This document shows positions 11,367 through 11,521 of a DNA stretch of 11,521 bases, in pieces. A program made the position numbers and the translations under genes. The notes below the pieces were generated by a model that saw only the letters and a program-made list of their open reading frames with translations, had not been told where the DNA came from and did no database searches. Source of the stretch: QYQL01 sp041674265 (GTDB taxonomy: Bacteria; Verrucomicrobiota; Verrucomicrobiia; Chthoniobacterales; Terrimicrobiaceae); NCBI GenBank assembly GCA_041674265.1, contig JBAYWC010000085.1, positions 1-11,521 on the forward strand, in the 5' to 3' direction. Within the stretch, counting starts at the first letter, position 1. Every line of letters begins with the position of its first letter.

Positions 11367-11521
11367 GCCTTTATTTAAAGTAAGAAGTTCGGCTTCATAT
11401 TAGCCTAACTTCCCCGACGGAAGGCCTGAAGGGCCGATAAACACAGAGGGTCCGATATTTTTCGGGCTACAGCTGTGCGCCGGAGGGGAAGGCGGCCCAC
11501 TTGGGAGGGGAGGCGAAGAGG

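Noticed and set aside
11467..11521. Minus-strand open frame of 17 codons running in from the window end (contains PPKWAAFPSG)
   Set aside because: It is too short to judge and could be the end of a protein, a dispersed repeat or chance. The stretch 11370-11521 otherwise shows only a small CCGA/TCGG hairpin around a T run.
1..11521. CRISPR arrays, toxin-antitoxin pairs, retrons or defence islands
   Set aside because: No regularly spaced direct repeats, no reverse transcriptase or nuclease motifs, and no small gene pairs with such features were seen on either strand.

Overview
The window is GC-rich bacterial chromosome made mostly of housekeeping genes, with decayed mobile or accessory DNA at both ends. 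The gene set (chorismate synthase, argininosuccinate lyase, TatC, GatB, Fur, SRP RNA, tRNA-Arg) is bacterial. Scarce Shine-Dalgarno sites, many close or overlapping gene starts, a CACGAAG-type intergenic repeat, a short hairpin repeat after stop codons, and the small lipoprotein with an LPWNRP..WEG tail suggest a Verrucomicrobiota/PVC-group member. That placement is inference and cannot be proved from the window.

Layout. Positions 1-160 hold the cut edge of an ISAzo13-type transposase remnant, followed by an intergenic repeat. On the minus strand, a membrane-anchored coiled-coil protein (1242-463) is followed by an overlapping small lipoprotein (491-309). A divergent regulatory region with a perfect 7-bp dyad leads into the SRP RNA (about 1372-1467), easily missed because it lies just before fur. 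On the plus strand fur, argH and tatC follow with gaps of 7 and 4 nt, so they probably share a transcript. After tatC come a hairpin repeat, a good promoter, a 22-codon hydrophobic reading frame, and an unusual fusion of a small membrane domain with a SAM methyltransferase.

From 5442 to 8987, aroC, a CvpA-family gene, gatB and a short-chain dehydrogenase remnant are chained by 4-nt ATGA overlaps. The dehydrogenase has lost an internal segment and its whole catalytic part. A VTT/DedA-type membrane protein now begins inside it, followed by a second copy of the hairpin repeat and a terminator-like hairpin. A stand-alone RibD C-terminal-type reductase with a clear ribosome binding site comes next, then tRNA-Arg(UCU).

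Right edge. Downstream of the tRNA are the likely N-terminus of a phage-type integrase that soon loses similarity, about 200 bases of unrecognised GC-rich DNA, and a truncated response-regulator receiver domain on the minus strand. This looks like a decayed integration hot spot at the tRNA. I see no intact novel defence or mobile system. The most interesting items are the methyltransferase fusion, the possible leaderless micro-ORF in front of it, the paired hairpin repeats, and the two gene remnants whose break points can be located.
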